From positions 64,761,603 to 64,825,602 of the forward strand of contig OZ024929.1 of the NCBI GenBank assembly GCA_964017235.1: a DNA stretch of 64,000 nt. Direction: 5' to 3'. The stretch is from Sabellastarte sp. h YS-2021 (lineage: Eukaryota > Annelida > Polychaeta > Sabellida > Sabellidae). Shown piece after piece: positions 34,401-45,931 of the stretch. The notes under the pieces were generated by a model that worked only from the letters and a program-made list of their open reading frames with translations, searched no databases and was not told the DNA's origin. Numbering within the stretch: the stretch's first letter is position 1; every line of letters starts with the position of its first letter. A program made the translations under genes and the position numbers.

Positions 34401-35625
34401 TTCACCTACTTTTGGGAGATCTTTCACTTGGTGAAGCTTCAGACCCATAGCTAATTACTCACCTACTCAAAATGAGTAAATGCGAATTATCTCTAAAAGT
34501 ATTGCAGATAGCCAATTTTTCTCAAATAACTCATTCACCTATTTTTGGGAGAGCTTTCACTCTGTGAAGTTTCAGACCCATAGCTAATTACTCACCTACT
34601 CAAAATGAGTAAATGCGAATTGTCTCTAAAAGTATTGCAGATAGCCAATTTTTCTTAAATTAATCATTCACCTACTTTTGGGAGAGCTTTCACTTGATGA
34701 AGTTTCAGACCCATAGCTAATTACTCACCTACTCAAAATGAGTAAATGCGAATTATCTCTAAAAGTATTGCAGATAGCCAATTTTTCTCAAATAACTCAT
34801 TCACCTACTTTTGGGAGAGCTTTCACTTGCTGAAGTTTCACACCCATAGCTAATTACTCGTCTACTCAAAATGAGTAAATGCGAATTATCTCTAAAAGTA
34901 TTGCAGATAGCCAATTTTTCTCAAATAACTCATTCACCTACTTTTGGGAGAGCTTTCACTTGGTGAAGTTTCAGACCCATAGCTAATTACCTACTCAAAA
35001 TGAGTAAATGCGAATTATCTCTAAAAGTATTGCAGATAGCCAATTTTTCTCAAATAACTCATTCACCTACTTTTGGGAGAGCTTTCACTTGGTGAAGTTT
35101 CAGACCCATAGCTAATTATTCACCTACTCAAAATGAGTAAATGTGAATTATCTCTAAAAGTATTGCAGATAGCCAATTTTTCTCAAATAACTCATTCACC
35201 TACTTTTGGGAGAGCTTTCACTTGCTGAAATTTCACACCCATAGCTATTTATTCACCTACTCAAAATGAGTAAATGCTAATTATCTGTAAAAGTATTGCG
35301 GATACCCAATTTTTATCAAATACTCATTCATCTACTTGTGGGAGAGCTTTCACATGGTGAAGTTTCAGACCCATAGCTAATTACTCACCTACTCAAAATG
35401 AGTAAATGCGAATTATCTCTAAAAGTATTGCAGATAGCCAATTTTTCTCAAATAACTCATTCACCTACTTTTGGGAGAGCTTTCACTTGGTGAAGTTTCA
35501 GACCCATAGATAATTATTCACCTACTCAAAATGAGTAAATGTGAATTATCTCTTAATAGTATTGCAGATAGCCAATTTTTCTCAAATAACTCATTCACCT
35601 ACTTTTGGAAGACCTTTCACACACG
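31489..35625. repeat. 133-bp tandem array with higher-order structure (about 31 monomers)
   Basis: Exact 133-bp spacing of CTACTCAAAATGAGTAAATG across most of the array. Variant monomers recur in order. The TTATTTACC/GCGGATACCC type lies at 32061, 32726 and 33524, spacings of 665 (5 x 133) and 798 (6 x 133), each time followed by the AAATAAATC type. AAAATGAGTAA next to CTACTCA gives a small dyad in every unit. Confidence 0.92.
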
Positions 35626-35689
35626 AAAATGAAAAATTGTGAATATCTCGGAAAAGCTATTTCTTCTGCTTTAATGCTCGGCGTGAGAT

Positions 35690-35990
35690 ACACACCACGG
35701 CAGTGGTCTTGACAAAAATGTTTGTCTCCCCAAAAATGGTGGCCATTTTGAATTTTCAAAGTTTTTGCAAAACACAAAAATGCTTATATCTCGAAAACCG
35801 TGCTATATGGAGCGAACTCAACAAAATTTTGGACCTGCTGGGTATCTCTGCAGAGTAGCCATGCCAATTTTCAAAATATTTTTGTCTCGCCAAATATAGC
35901 GGACATTTTGAATTTTTTAATTTTTTGCAAAACACAAAAATGCTTATATCTTGAAAACCGTGCTAGATAGAGCAGACTGCACTGACTTTG
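35690..35990. repeat. 169-bp family, two further monomers
   Basis: TATATCTCGAAAACCGTGCT (35787) and TATATCTTGAAAACCGTGCT (35944) mark two diverged monomers between the 133-bp array and the element's 3' end. Confidence 0.8.
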
Positions 35991-36194
35991 GTTGCCACAA
36001 CAGTATAAGGCTAGAAACGAAGCATTTTCGTAATACTTTAGCACTCACCTTTATATCCTTTTCGGGACGCTTTGTTTTTGCTATGCAAAAACATTATCTT
36101 TTTTTTTGTGAGCGATCCTCTAGTTGTATTTATACTCAGCGCAATATCTCCATATACTACAGGACTCAAAGTGCTATTTAACCCATCCAACTGC

Positions 36195-36437
36195 ACAGGT
36201 ACAGCCCCAACTCACAAGTAACTGACATTCCCCTAACTGGAAGATAGAGGCTCAAGGATGACCATTTATCAACGTCCTTGAAGTTCTTTAGCCTGCCACT
36301 GGGGATAGGACCCAATGACAGAGGACCGCCATTTTAAGTGGTCATCCGAGCCACTATGTATCTGCCTGGACCTCGGTTTGAACCCACGTCCTCTGAGTTC
36401 CTAGACAAGTGTGTTACCCGCTTAAGGCCACAGTGTC
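36195..36437 (-). mobile_element. tRNA-derived SINE-like sequence
   Basis: On the minus strand the head contains an A-box-like TGGCCTTAAGCGG (36430-36418) and a B-box-like GGGTTCAAACC (36385-36375), spaced as in a tRNA-derived RNA polymerase III promoter. Between them lies tRNA-like sequence (CACTTGTCTAGGAACTCAGA). A roughly 180-bp body follows. It cannot be matched to a named family here. Confidence 0.55.
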
Positions 36438-36990
36438 CAGGGGCACAAGTCCATGGATGTCCATGGATATCCATGTTTTGTTAAATGGCATCATGGTCAA
36501 AGACCATGGACTTACTGACCATTGTCAGAGTCCATGGTTCAGTCAAAACATGGTCTAGTCCATGGACATCACAGGGTTGTTCATGGACTTTAACCATGGT
36601 CATTGTCCATGGACATCCATGTTTTGTTAAATGGCATTATGGCCAAAGATGATGGACTTTGAAACCATGGTCTACTCCATGGCCTTAACAAGTTGTCCAT
36701 GTACTTAAACCATGGCCAGTGTCCATGGTTGTCCATGTATATCCATGTTTTATTAAATGTCACCATGGTCTGTCAAAACATGATCTAGTCCATGGACTTC
36801 ACAGGTTTATCTATGGACTTTATCCATGGTCAGTGTGAATGTGTGTCCATGGACATCCATGTTTATTACATGAAACCATGGTCAGGTTTCCATGATATAG
36901 TCCATGCCTACACACAGTTGTCCATGGACCGAGACAATGTTCAATATGCAAGCATGTTTGTAGATGTTCGAAAAAGAAATTGGTAATTAG
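36438..36990. repeat. CCATGG-rich repeat block 1
   Basis: Dense GTCCATGGACATCCATG phrases. The unit with CATGTTTTGTTAAATGGCAT recurs at about 36471 and 36631, and a variant at 36744. Many are palindromic (CCATGG, TGTCCATGGACA). Confidence 0.75.
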
Positions 36991-38594
36991 AAGCTACATA
37001 CCTTTAGTTCATTTGGAATATCAGCTTTGAAGATGGTAAATAACCTGACATACTACACATTACTATATGTCCTTTTTAATGTAATATATATAATTATCCA
37101 GATCATCTGATTCAATATAGCATGTAGGAACACAGACATTTTAAAAACATCTCAAGTATGTAAAACACTATTTCCTTCTTTAATCTAATTTTTACAATTA
37201 TCCAAGATTATCCAATTCAATCTAACATGTAAAAACACAAACAGGCATTATGAATACATCTGAAGTATGTAAAACACTGAATATAAAGAAATTTTCACCA
37301 CTCATTTTATGAAAATAGATTCCAACAAAACACAGCTCTTTGTTTGAAATAATAAAGTGAAAATGGTTTGGCTTTCTTCAATGTAAATCCCTTGAGAACA
37401 GGTTTGGAGCCAAAATCCAGCCAATAGTAAAGAACCCTATCTTGGGTACAGGAGTATTTGTTACTTTGAATTGGTACTTTTAGTTATAGTTAGATATGAA
37501 GACTGGCCTTCAAAACCTTAGAAATTAATAAATAAAAAAATAATACAATTTGGATAGGATAAATCAAGAAATAGAATAAAATTATAGACTGATACTTCAT
37601 AACTTGAGTATGTGGCACATCTTCGTTCATATATTTTTCACTTTAAGGTGACCTGAACCTGAAGTTATTACACTCACAGGCAGCACAATAACCTTATGTA
37701 TGTACAGTAACCTGTGGAATAACTGACCTTAGTTTATATTTGCAACATAATCATTATCACAAATTAATGCAATCAACCCCATGTACATAAGATAGGTTTC
37801 ACATGATTTAATATAAATTAACCAATCCTAAACTGATTAACTTGTTTTGCAAAGACACTGGTGTACTTAGACATATTTAAATTAAGGCAAACTTTCATGT
37901 TAAGATAACCTGTTACTTCTATCTGGACAGCCTTTTCAGTGAACACAGCTTACAACAGACACAAAAGCCATCAGTGTTGTATCCAGCTGTATGTTTAAGT
38001 TCCTAGCCTTATTCTTACACAATCTTATTTATTTAAATATATGTATCATCAGGAAATTATTAGAGTGTAACTGAATATACCTGTTACTCTGAGAATAAAA
38101 ACTTGTAACATGTAATTATGTGGATAGGAAAGTTTTTTTCAGAGCTTTATGATTTGGTAAGTAACAGCTTAGTTATCAGCCAATTAACAAGAAAGAACAG
38201 CATTTCAAGAAGACTATGAAATTGTGTCCACTGTATTAAATGTTTCATTATCTTCCCTATCACATAAAATCTTCCCTAGTTTGTATAACTGCACTAAAAT
38301 GTGGTGATTCAGATGAAGCACATTGTCACTTTGCAGTTTTATTCATTTGTTAATATATGATACAGCCAAATGAAAAAATAGTATTATTATGTTGAAATTA
38401 TTTTTATTTTTTGCCAATGTTGGTTTGCCATGATTTTTCATATTCTAAGTATTACTTTTCCATAATATTGTAGATCCACAAATGTCACGACCAGCCTAAT
38501 AGTAATATTTTTTTTTCATTTTGCAAAAAAGTATATAATTTATGTACATCATAACATGAATTTAGATAGTGAGGACTGACAATTAAAGCTCATA
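36991..38594. other. AT-rich interval between the CCATGG blocks, no feature seen
   Basis: No reading frame, repeat or RNA gene recognised over 1.6 kb. It may be the interior of a larger element bounded by the two CCATGG blocks. Confidence 0.45.
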
Positions 38595-38995
38595 TGCTGT
38601 CTCACATGGACTCAATCTTAACAAAGAGTCCATGGTTAACAATGGATACTTAATTGTAGTTCATGGTCAACCATGGACCAGAGGAGAGAGTCCATGATCA
38701 ACCATAGACCAGAGAACAAAGTCCATGGTTAAACATGGACCAGTGAACAAAGGCCATGGTCAACCATGGACACTTGAATATAGTCCATGGTCAACCACAG
38801 ACAACTAGACTGAGTCCATGGTCTAACATGGACACTTACATGATGTCCATGGTCAGGACATGAAAACAATCATGTCCATGGTTTTTCATGGTCTGGTTCT
38901 TGATACAAGTATGGATTTTGATGGTCGTTCATGGATATCCATGGTCGACCATCAAATACCATGCAGTCCATGGTCATTCATGGTCACCATTTCGC
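38595..38995. repeat. CCATGG-rich repeat block 2
   Basis: About ten units of 35-45 bp with the theme GTCCATGGTCAACCATGGAC. Nearly every unit is a dyad. Confidence 0.75.
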
Positions 38996-39508
38996 AGGGG
39001 TTAAAGGCCTTTGACTTTGATGAATGTGTTAGTAGATTGTTATTTATTTGCAAAAGAACACAATCTATTGTTATTCAGATGCAGCCATATAAAGTTTTGG
39101 AATGCTTTTTGGAGGTATCTTAGTCTGGGGTTGAAACAGCTACATAATTACATTCCATATAAATGTTCTGGAATGAAAGTCTGTTTTCAAAAGTATCTAC
39201 AAAGCAACAGATTGGCTGACTTCCGATAAGCCACTTTTGTGTTTGTTGATGTGGCAGTTTATGACCTGTTGCAATTCCATACCAATATTGCTGAGGTTTT
39301 GCCATTGTAAGGCTGTTTATACATGATAACACTTCTCAAGGACCAAATAGTGTATTCACAATGGTCCAAAATCTTATGGTAGAACTTATCTTTATGTGAT
39401 CATGGTAAACAACAAGTTAACTCTGAATGTCCCCAGTTTCAAATCCCAATGCAATGGATATGTAATGGTGTTGAATATCTCCTGGAGAATATTGACATTT
39501 ATGTTTTT
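38996..39508. other. Interval without recognised feature
   Basis: Short frames on both strands show no domain. Confidence 0.45.
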
Positions 39509-41000
39509 ATGTCAGCTGACTTGTCAGTCGGCTGACATTATGGCATCACTCTGCGGCGTCCGCGTATGGATACGCGTCCGCGTCTGTGTCTGCGTGAACA
39601 ACTTCTCCTCCAAAACTACAAGTTCCAGAGACATGCTGTTTTTTTTAAAAGATACCTTATCTATCGAGGATGAAAAATTGTTCAAGGCATGCAAATCTGT
39701 ATGTTCATCTGTTTGCTAGAGCCATTACAAGGTAGGTACCCCCACCAAAAGTGTGAAAATTTCAAAACTTTATCACAATTTTCTCATTGACTATTGCAGG
39801 GATTTTTGTCACATCTTGCATATATGTACTAGGCTGCAAGTAGCTTCCCTTGTGCGAGTATCAAACCTGGATCTGCCTTAATTTTTTTGGTGAATTTTTA
39901 AAATAATTTTTAATTTATTAAAATTCATGAAATCATGCACTAAGTCACTTTTTTTTGGTTGACTATTTCAGGAATTTCTCTCTTATCTTGCATATATGTA
40001 CTGGGCTACTAGTAGATTATCTTGTGTGAGTATCGGGCCTGGATTGTATTAAGTTATTTTTTATGAATTTTTTAAATAATTTTTAATGCATTAAAATTAA
40101 GGAAATCAGGCACTAAATCACCTATAACTTGAAAAGTATTGCATTTAGAGCATTTTGTTAAAATATGTTATTCAGCTACTTTTTCCATAGCTACATGGTG
40201 AGTAACTTGGGTGTCTATCCCAATAGCTAAGTGAGTAATGGCTACTTTCTTACTTTTCAGTACCTTTCATAATGAGTAAAATCACTTGTAACTTGAAAAC
40301 GATTGCATTTAGAGAATTTTGTATAAATATGTTATTCACCTTATTTTAGGTCAGCTATAACATTACAGACCTGTAGCTCATTGTATAGCCAAGTAATAGC
40401 TACTTTGAGGTTATCACTGTTGAGTAAAATGCTTGTAACTTGAAAACTATTGCATTTAGAGTATTTTGTTTAAATGTCAATCACCTACTCTTGGGTCAGC
40501 TATAACATAGTGAAATCGCAGACCTGTAAGTCATGGCATAGCTGAGCAATAGCTACTTTGAGGTTCTCACTGTTCAGTTAATCAGTTGTAACTTGAAAAC
40601 TATGTAGCTCATGGCACAACTGAGTAATAGCTATTCTCAGGTTCTCACTGTTGAGTAAATCAGTTGTAACTTGAAAACTATTGCATTAAAAGTATTTTCT
40701 ATAAATATGTTGTTCACCTACTTTTGGGTCAGGTATAACATAGTAAAATTGCAGACCTGTATGTCATGGCATAGCCAAGCAAGAGCTACTTTCAGTACTT
40801 CTCACTGTTGAGTAAATCAGTTGTAATTTGAAAACTATTGCATTTAGAGAATTTGTTTAAATATGTTATTCATCTACTTTTGAATTAACTATGACATTGT
40901 AAGATTGGAGACGTGTAGCTCATGGCATAGCTGTGTAATAGCTATTCTCAGGTTCTCACTGTTGAGTAAATCAGTTGTAACTTGAAAAATATTGCATTTT
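39509..41000 (+). mobile_element. Array element D2: head and first part of its 155-bp array
   Basis: The head hairpin is ATGTCAGC (39509-39516) / GCTGACAT (39531-39538), followed by a GCGTCCGCG patch, two repeats of about 180 bp (39770-40110) and about 5.5 monomers of the 155-bp family. TGTCAGCTGACT (39510-39521) is the exact reverse complement of AGTCAGCTGACA in the family's 3' tail (2666-2677; one change at 53130-53141). The element continues, through insertions, to 53170. Confidence 0.7.
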
Positions 41001-41392
41001 ATTACGCTACAATAGCTTACCATGTGGGACTTAATGCTGTTCTCGGGTGACGCCACTGGCCATGGCCAACGTCTTAGAAAAAAAGACATTTCTTGTTAGC
41101 CGTAGCATCTAGTTGTCGTCACGTGATAACTTCTGACCAATCGCCCTACTTTCTCGTTGGCCACGTTGAACTGGTAGCAGTTTGTAAATATACAGACATT
41201 TTCATTTATTTCTCAGCTTTTACTTATTGTTGGAGGCTCTTTTTTGGATATTTCTTTTATTATATAACATAGATCATTCTGTAAAATTTTTATTTTGACA
41301 GGATAAGTATATTTCTTGGTTTCGCGTGTTTTGAGTTTTCCTCGGTTCAGGCCCTTTACATTGTACGTCTTTTACAATGTATTGCGTTTAAA

Positions 41393-43576
41393 ATGTCTCT
41401 CCACCAAACGAATAAAGACAAACCGAGAGCTCAGAAATCCGCCATTTTTGTTTTAGTTTCGACCTACACAACTATTGCCCTACCTGTAGGGAGGCTGGCA
41501 AGGGTGATGACCCCTGTGTCACCTTCGAAACGCCCTGTGATATCTGTGCATCTTTTACAGATGAACAGATGAAGAAAATTCAGCACAGGAAACGCCATCT
41601 TAAAAAACAAAAGGCGGAAACTAGTTCTAAAGATAATGAACTTGATCTTTTGGGCGAAGGCGACGGGGATTCCTTCACTGGCTCAAATGCAGACCTCGAG
41701 AGTGCTGCTGACAATCTTTTTACCTCACCCCCCCCCCCGTCCTCAGCCACTTGCCTTCAGTTCTTTATCTCTCAAAACACCAGCCAAGTCTGTTCCACCC
41801 ACCCCAGGTACGGTTTTACAACAAAAAATTCAAACAAATCTTGAAAAATCCCTGGGAAATTCTTTAAATATTCATTTACAGCAACAAATGGGTTCCTTTC
41901 AGGCATCCATGTTGGAAGCTTTTCAGTCGCTCCAAGAGGAGTTGACTGCTAAAAAGCAAACAGAGGTGGATCAGATCTCGTTTCTTGCTTCCAAACCTGG
42001 TACATCCAGTAAAACTGCTGTAAATCTGGACCTACCCCCTCCGAGACCTAGTACTAACATTCAAACTGAGGCTATGGATGTGGACTACGGTCCAGCATTC
42101 TCTCCTCGTCTTGTACTTGACCAGCATGAATCCTCGGATCAATACGTTGCTCCATCTGAACTACCTCCGAAAGAGGTCTCGCACTCACACAAAAAGCAAA
42201 GCCACTCTCGTAGTAGGCAGGAAATTGATCCTGGGTCTGCCTCGGACCAACCAAATGAAGAATCCGATGAACCTCGGATCCCTTCTACCAAACCTAAAAA
42301 GCACTCTGATAAGAGTAAACACAAATCAAGGTCCAGATATGTGTCATCTTCTTCAGGGGAGGATCAGTCCCCTGTAGCCAGACACAGGTCTTCTAAGCCC
42401 TCTAGGGCTCAGCCCTCAGGGGCTGTTTCTGATCAAGACCTTCCACAATATGATCCAGACCCCCCTTATTATAGGGAAGTAGCTCTGTCTGACATGCCCT
42501 CACAGTACGCTGAAGAGGTCAACACTTTTAGGTGCATTCTTTCCCTCCCTGACCCCAGGGAGTCTATGCCTAGGTCTTCAACTTCAGTGATGGGTCTGGA
42601 TGATGAAAAAGGCCGTCAAGAGCTCAGACCTAGAGATCCTTCCTCTATTCTGCCCCTCAGCTCAGTTATCAAGGACGCCTTTGATAAATTTCAACATGAC
42701 TTTAAGGCTGCTAATTTACCCAAGGGTAAATACGTCAAGCCGCCTCCTTCCACTTCTAAGTGGTACAGGGTGGGACAGCCCTGTTTTCAGGACAAAATTC
42801 AGGAGTTGAATACAGATTTCGCCAAAATCTGTATTACTCCTAAACCCTCTGGGGCCCTATGGGCAAGGTCCCCCTTCCAATTCTCAAGGAGTTGGAGCAT
42901 CAAGCTAGAAAAAATATCTCAACCCTCAATTTCACCGCTGCCTTTGCTAAAACTTCTTCTTCTTGCAATGCTTCCCTTGAGAAGTGTCAACATAGCATCA
43001 AGTCAACTGTCAAGAAGATCAAGTCTCAGATTCAAAAAGGTACCAATCCTGAGAAAGCAGCAAAGCGCGGATATGAGGAAGTCGCTGAGTACATGGATTT
43101 TTGGAATAAGACAGTTCTTATTCAACACAGGGCCCTCACATGCCTCAGCAAATCCCTAGCCCATATTCTCCAGAGGGAGTTATATTCTATGGCTAATACC
43201 GGCTTGCTTAGGCGCGAAGCCGAGATGACTCTCTTACAGCCACAGTTGGGGGAAACGAGACGCCAAGAACTTAGGAACTCGTCCTTTTGGGACCCGTCCT
43301 TGTTCGAGTCTCAACTTGTGAAGGAAGGGGAAGGCTTCCTTCTCAAAAAAGGCACCTCTAAAGACTCAGGGTTTCGCACCCTACCAGAATAAGCCCTTTC
43401 GTGGTCCCCACAAGAAAAGAGGCTCCTACAGGAAACGCCCCTATGGGGGCAACTCCTCACAAAGCAGTAACCAATCGTTTTCCTCAGGAAGGGGGAAACC
43501 GAACTTCAGAGGCTCCAGGGGTCGTTTTCGACCCCATAATAGGGGAAGGGGGCGTGGAAACCCCTCTTCCCAATGA
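41393..43576 (+). pseudogene. DIRS Gag-like ORF1, copy 3, several frameshifts
   Basis: The start ATG (41393) corresponds to that of copy 1. Frameshifts are seen near 41440 (before the Cys/His region, whose YCPTCREAGKGDDPCV remains), in the poly-C run at 41729-41740, near 42858 (one base lost in GGGGCCCTATGGGC) and near 43368 (two bases lost before GGGTTTCGC). The conserved middle and the Arg/Gly-rich tail are recognisable, ending at TGA 43574-43576. Inactive. Confidence 0.87.
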
Positions 43577-45931
43577 CTCCTCCAAAGCCTCACCCAGTCC
43601 ACCAGTAGGAGGTCGCCTCCGTTCTTTCAGGAGAGACTGGCAAACAAACAAATGTTCTCCAAACGTGTTAAACATTATCACCAATGGCTATGTACTGCCA
43701 TTCCTTTCAAAGCCAAATTTGGTCAGATTTCCCCTGATCTTGTCAGAGTACAAGGCCCATCAAAAAGACCAAGCCCTGGCTACTTGTATCCAGTCTCTCC
43801 TGTCAAAGAACGCAATCGAAAGGGCGGAAAATGTAAAATCTCTCGGGTTTTACAGTCGCCTGTTCCTAGTACCCAAGCCTCACCAAAGATGGAGGCCATT
43901 CATAGACCTAAGCAGGCTCAACACTTTTCTACATGTAGAAAAGTTCAAAATGGAAACTCCAGAGTCCATCAGGACCTCCCTGATTCCAGGGGAGTGGATA
44001 TCGTTGATAGATCTGTCGGACGCTTACCTACACATCCCCATCCACCCAAACTCAAGGAAATACCTAAGGTTTTGCTACAAGTCTCAGGTGTTCCAGTTCA
44101 CCTCCCTCCCATTCGGACTAGCCACAGCCCCCCAGGTCTTTACAATGATTGTAAAGGAAGTGAAACTAATGGCCCTCTCCAGAGGACTCAGAATTCACCA
44201 ATACCTGGACGACTGGCTGATCAGGTCCCAGTCTCAGGAGGAAGCCCAAGTGAACACTCAGGCGGTGGTAGAGCTAACCCAGTCCGTGGGGTGGATAATA
44301 AATCAGGAAAAATCAGAACTGAAACCTACTCAGGTGTTTTCGTTCATGGGCTACGAATACCATCTAGATTCAGCCCTTGTAAAACCCACTCAAGAGAGAT
44401 GGCTCAAACTTCAGGATTTGATCCTACGACTCAAGTCAAAACGTGTTTTGACTGCAAGATGTTTGATGTCGCTAATTGGGTTGCTAGCCTCAACGGAGAA
44501 AATGGTCCCGGAGGGACGCCTTCACTAGAGGCCCTTTCAGTTTCATCTCAAGGAGCACTGGAGATATCCTCAGTTGCTGGACAACCTCCTTCCTTGGACA
44601 GAATCCATTGTAGCCCACCTAGATTGGTGGCAAAATCCCTCAAACGTGATGAAAGGTGCAGACCTTCATCCCAAGGACCACAGTATCCAACTCTTTACCG
44701 CTCACTTAGATCAAAATTCTACAAAGGGTCTGTGGTCAGATCGGGAAAAAAGGCTACACATAAATGTCCTAGAATTGAAGGCGGTCTCCCTGGCCCTTCG
44801 AGACTTCAAGGACCAGTGCCAGAACCAGTCCCGGAGGGACGCCTTCACATGAGGCCCTTTCAGTTTCATCTCAAGGAGCACTGGAGATATCCTCAGTTGC
44901 TGGACAACCTCCTTCCTTGGACAGAATCCATTGTAGCCCACCTAGATTGGTGGCAAAATCCCTCAAACGTGATGAAAGGTGCAGACCTTCATCCCAAGGA
45001 CCACAGTATCCAACTCTTTACCGCTCACTTAGATCAAAATTCTACAAAGGGTCTGTGGTCAGATCGGGAAAAAAGGCTACACATAAATGTCCTAGAATTG
45101 AAGGCGGTCTCCCTGGCCCTTCGAGACTTCAAGGACCAGTGCCAGAACCAAACAGTCCTAGTTGCGACGGACAACTCAACAGTGGTAGCCTACATAAACA
45201 AACAAGGAGGAACTCACTCAGCAGAAATGTGTGCTCTCCTGTGGAAGATCATGACCTGGTGCCATCACTACCACATAACATTGAATGCCAGGCACATTCC
45301 AGGGTGCCTGAATGTGATGGCCGACCTACTGTCCAGGTCCAACCAAGTGCAGTCAACAGAATGGTCTCTGCATCCGCAGGTGTTCAAACAGATCTGCCAG
45401 AAGTGGTTCACACCTCATGTAGACTTATTTGCCACTCACCTGAACCACAAACTTCCACTGTACGTATCTCCTGTCCCAGACCCAAAGGCTTGGGACATAG
45501 ATGCTCTAAACATAAACTGTACGAATCTCACGGCCTATGCTTACCCTCCTACAGCTCTCCTTCACAAGGTGATCCAAAAGATCAAGCAATGCCATTGCCT
45601 GATCATCGTAATAGCCCCAGGCTGGCCAGGGATGCCCTGGTTTTGGGACCTAGTGCAGCTCTCAACAGAGATCCCACTACAACTCCCAGTGTCAACGACC
45701 CTACTCAAACAGTCCCACAAGTATGTGTTCCACAACAACCCACAACAGCTGAACCTCCACGCCTGGTGTCTAGGAGCGGACAACTCCAAGAACAAGGCTT
45801 CTCTGTGGAGGTGGCAGAGAGAATTGCTGCTCCTCAGCGGTCATCAACAAGGACCATCTACAAGTCAAAGTGGGCCCTATTTGAAAAATGGTGCAGAGAA
45901 AATTCGGTGGATTTCTCCACTCCATCTGTGA
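43401..45931 (+). pseudogene. DIRS reverse transcriptase/RNase H, copy 3, broken by duplication
   Basis: The frame 43401-44528 keeps an intact-looking reverse transcriptase (IDLSDAYLH, LPFGLATAPQ, YLDDWLI). It ends at a TAG where other copies have an ATG. A 323-bp tandem duplication (44506-44828 / 44829-45151) shifts the frame. In both units a 24-bp in-frame deletion removes DASNEGWG, including the first RNase H Asp. The remaining acids (LELKA, ATDNS, MADLLSR) and the YAYPP/PGWPGMPWFWD block follow to 45931. No RNase H activity is expected. Confidence 0.88.
44506..45151 (+). repeat. 323-bp tandem duplication inside DIRS copy 3
   Basis: Both units begin TCCCGGAGGGACGCCTTCAC and end at GACCAGTGCCAGAACCA. 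They differ only in TA versus AT around 44526 and at the ends by eye, so the duplication is recent. Confidence 0.92.

Larger units (their letters stand above)
29993..36124 (+). mobile_element. Helentron/HINE-like element B, 6.1 kb of tandem repeats
   Basis: The left end is a perfect 9-bp hairpin, AAGCGTCCC (29997-30005), loop GCAA, GGGACGCTT (30010-30018), followed by a GGCTCCGGCGG-rich patch. The right end has CGGGACGCTT (36063-36072), the inverted copy of AAGCGTCCCG. A perfect GTTTTTGC/GCAAAAAC hairpin follows (36074-36092), then CTAG (36120-36123). Between them are 169-bp monomers, a long 133-bp array, then two more 169-bp monomers. No protein is encoded; minus-strand frames of up to 195 codons in it are repeat artefacts. 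The architecture matches DINE-1/HINE-type Helitron derivatives. Confidence 0.7.

Noticed and set aside
31489..35625. CRISPR-like array
   Set aside because: Units are contiguous 133-bp monomers without unique spacers, in a eukaryotic context.
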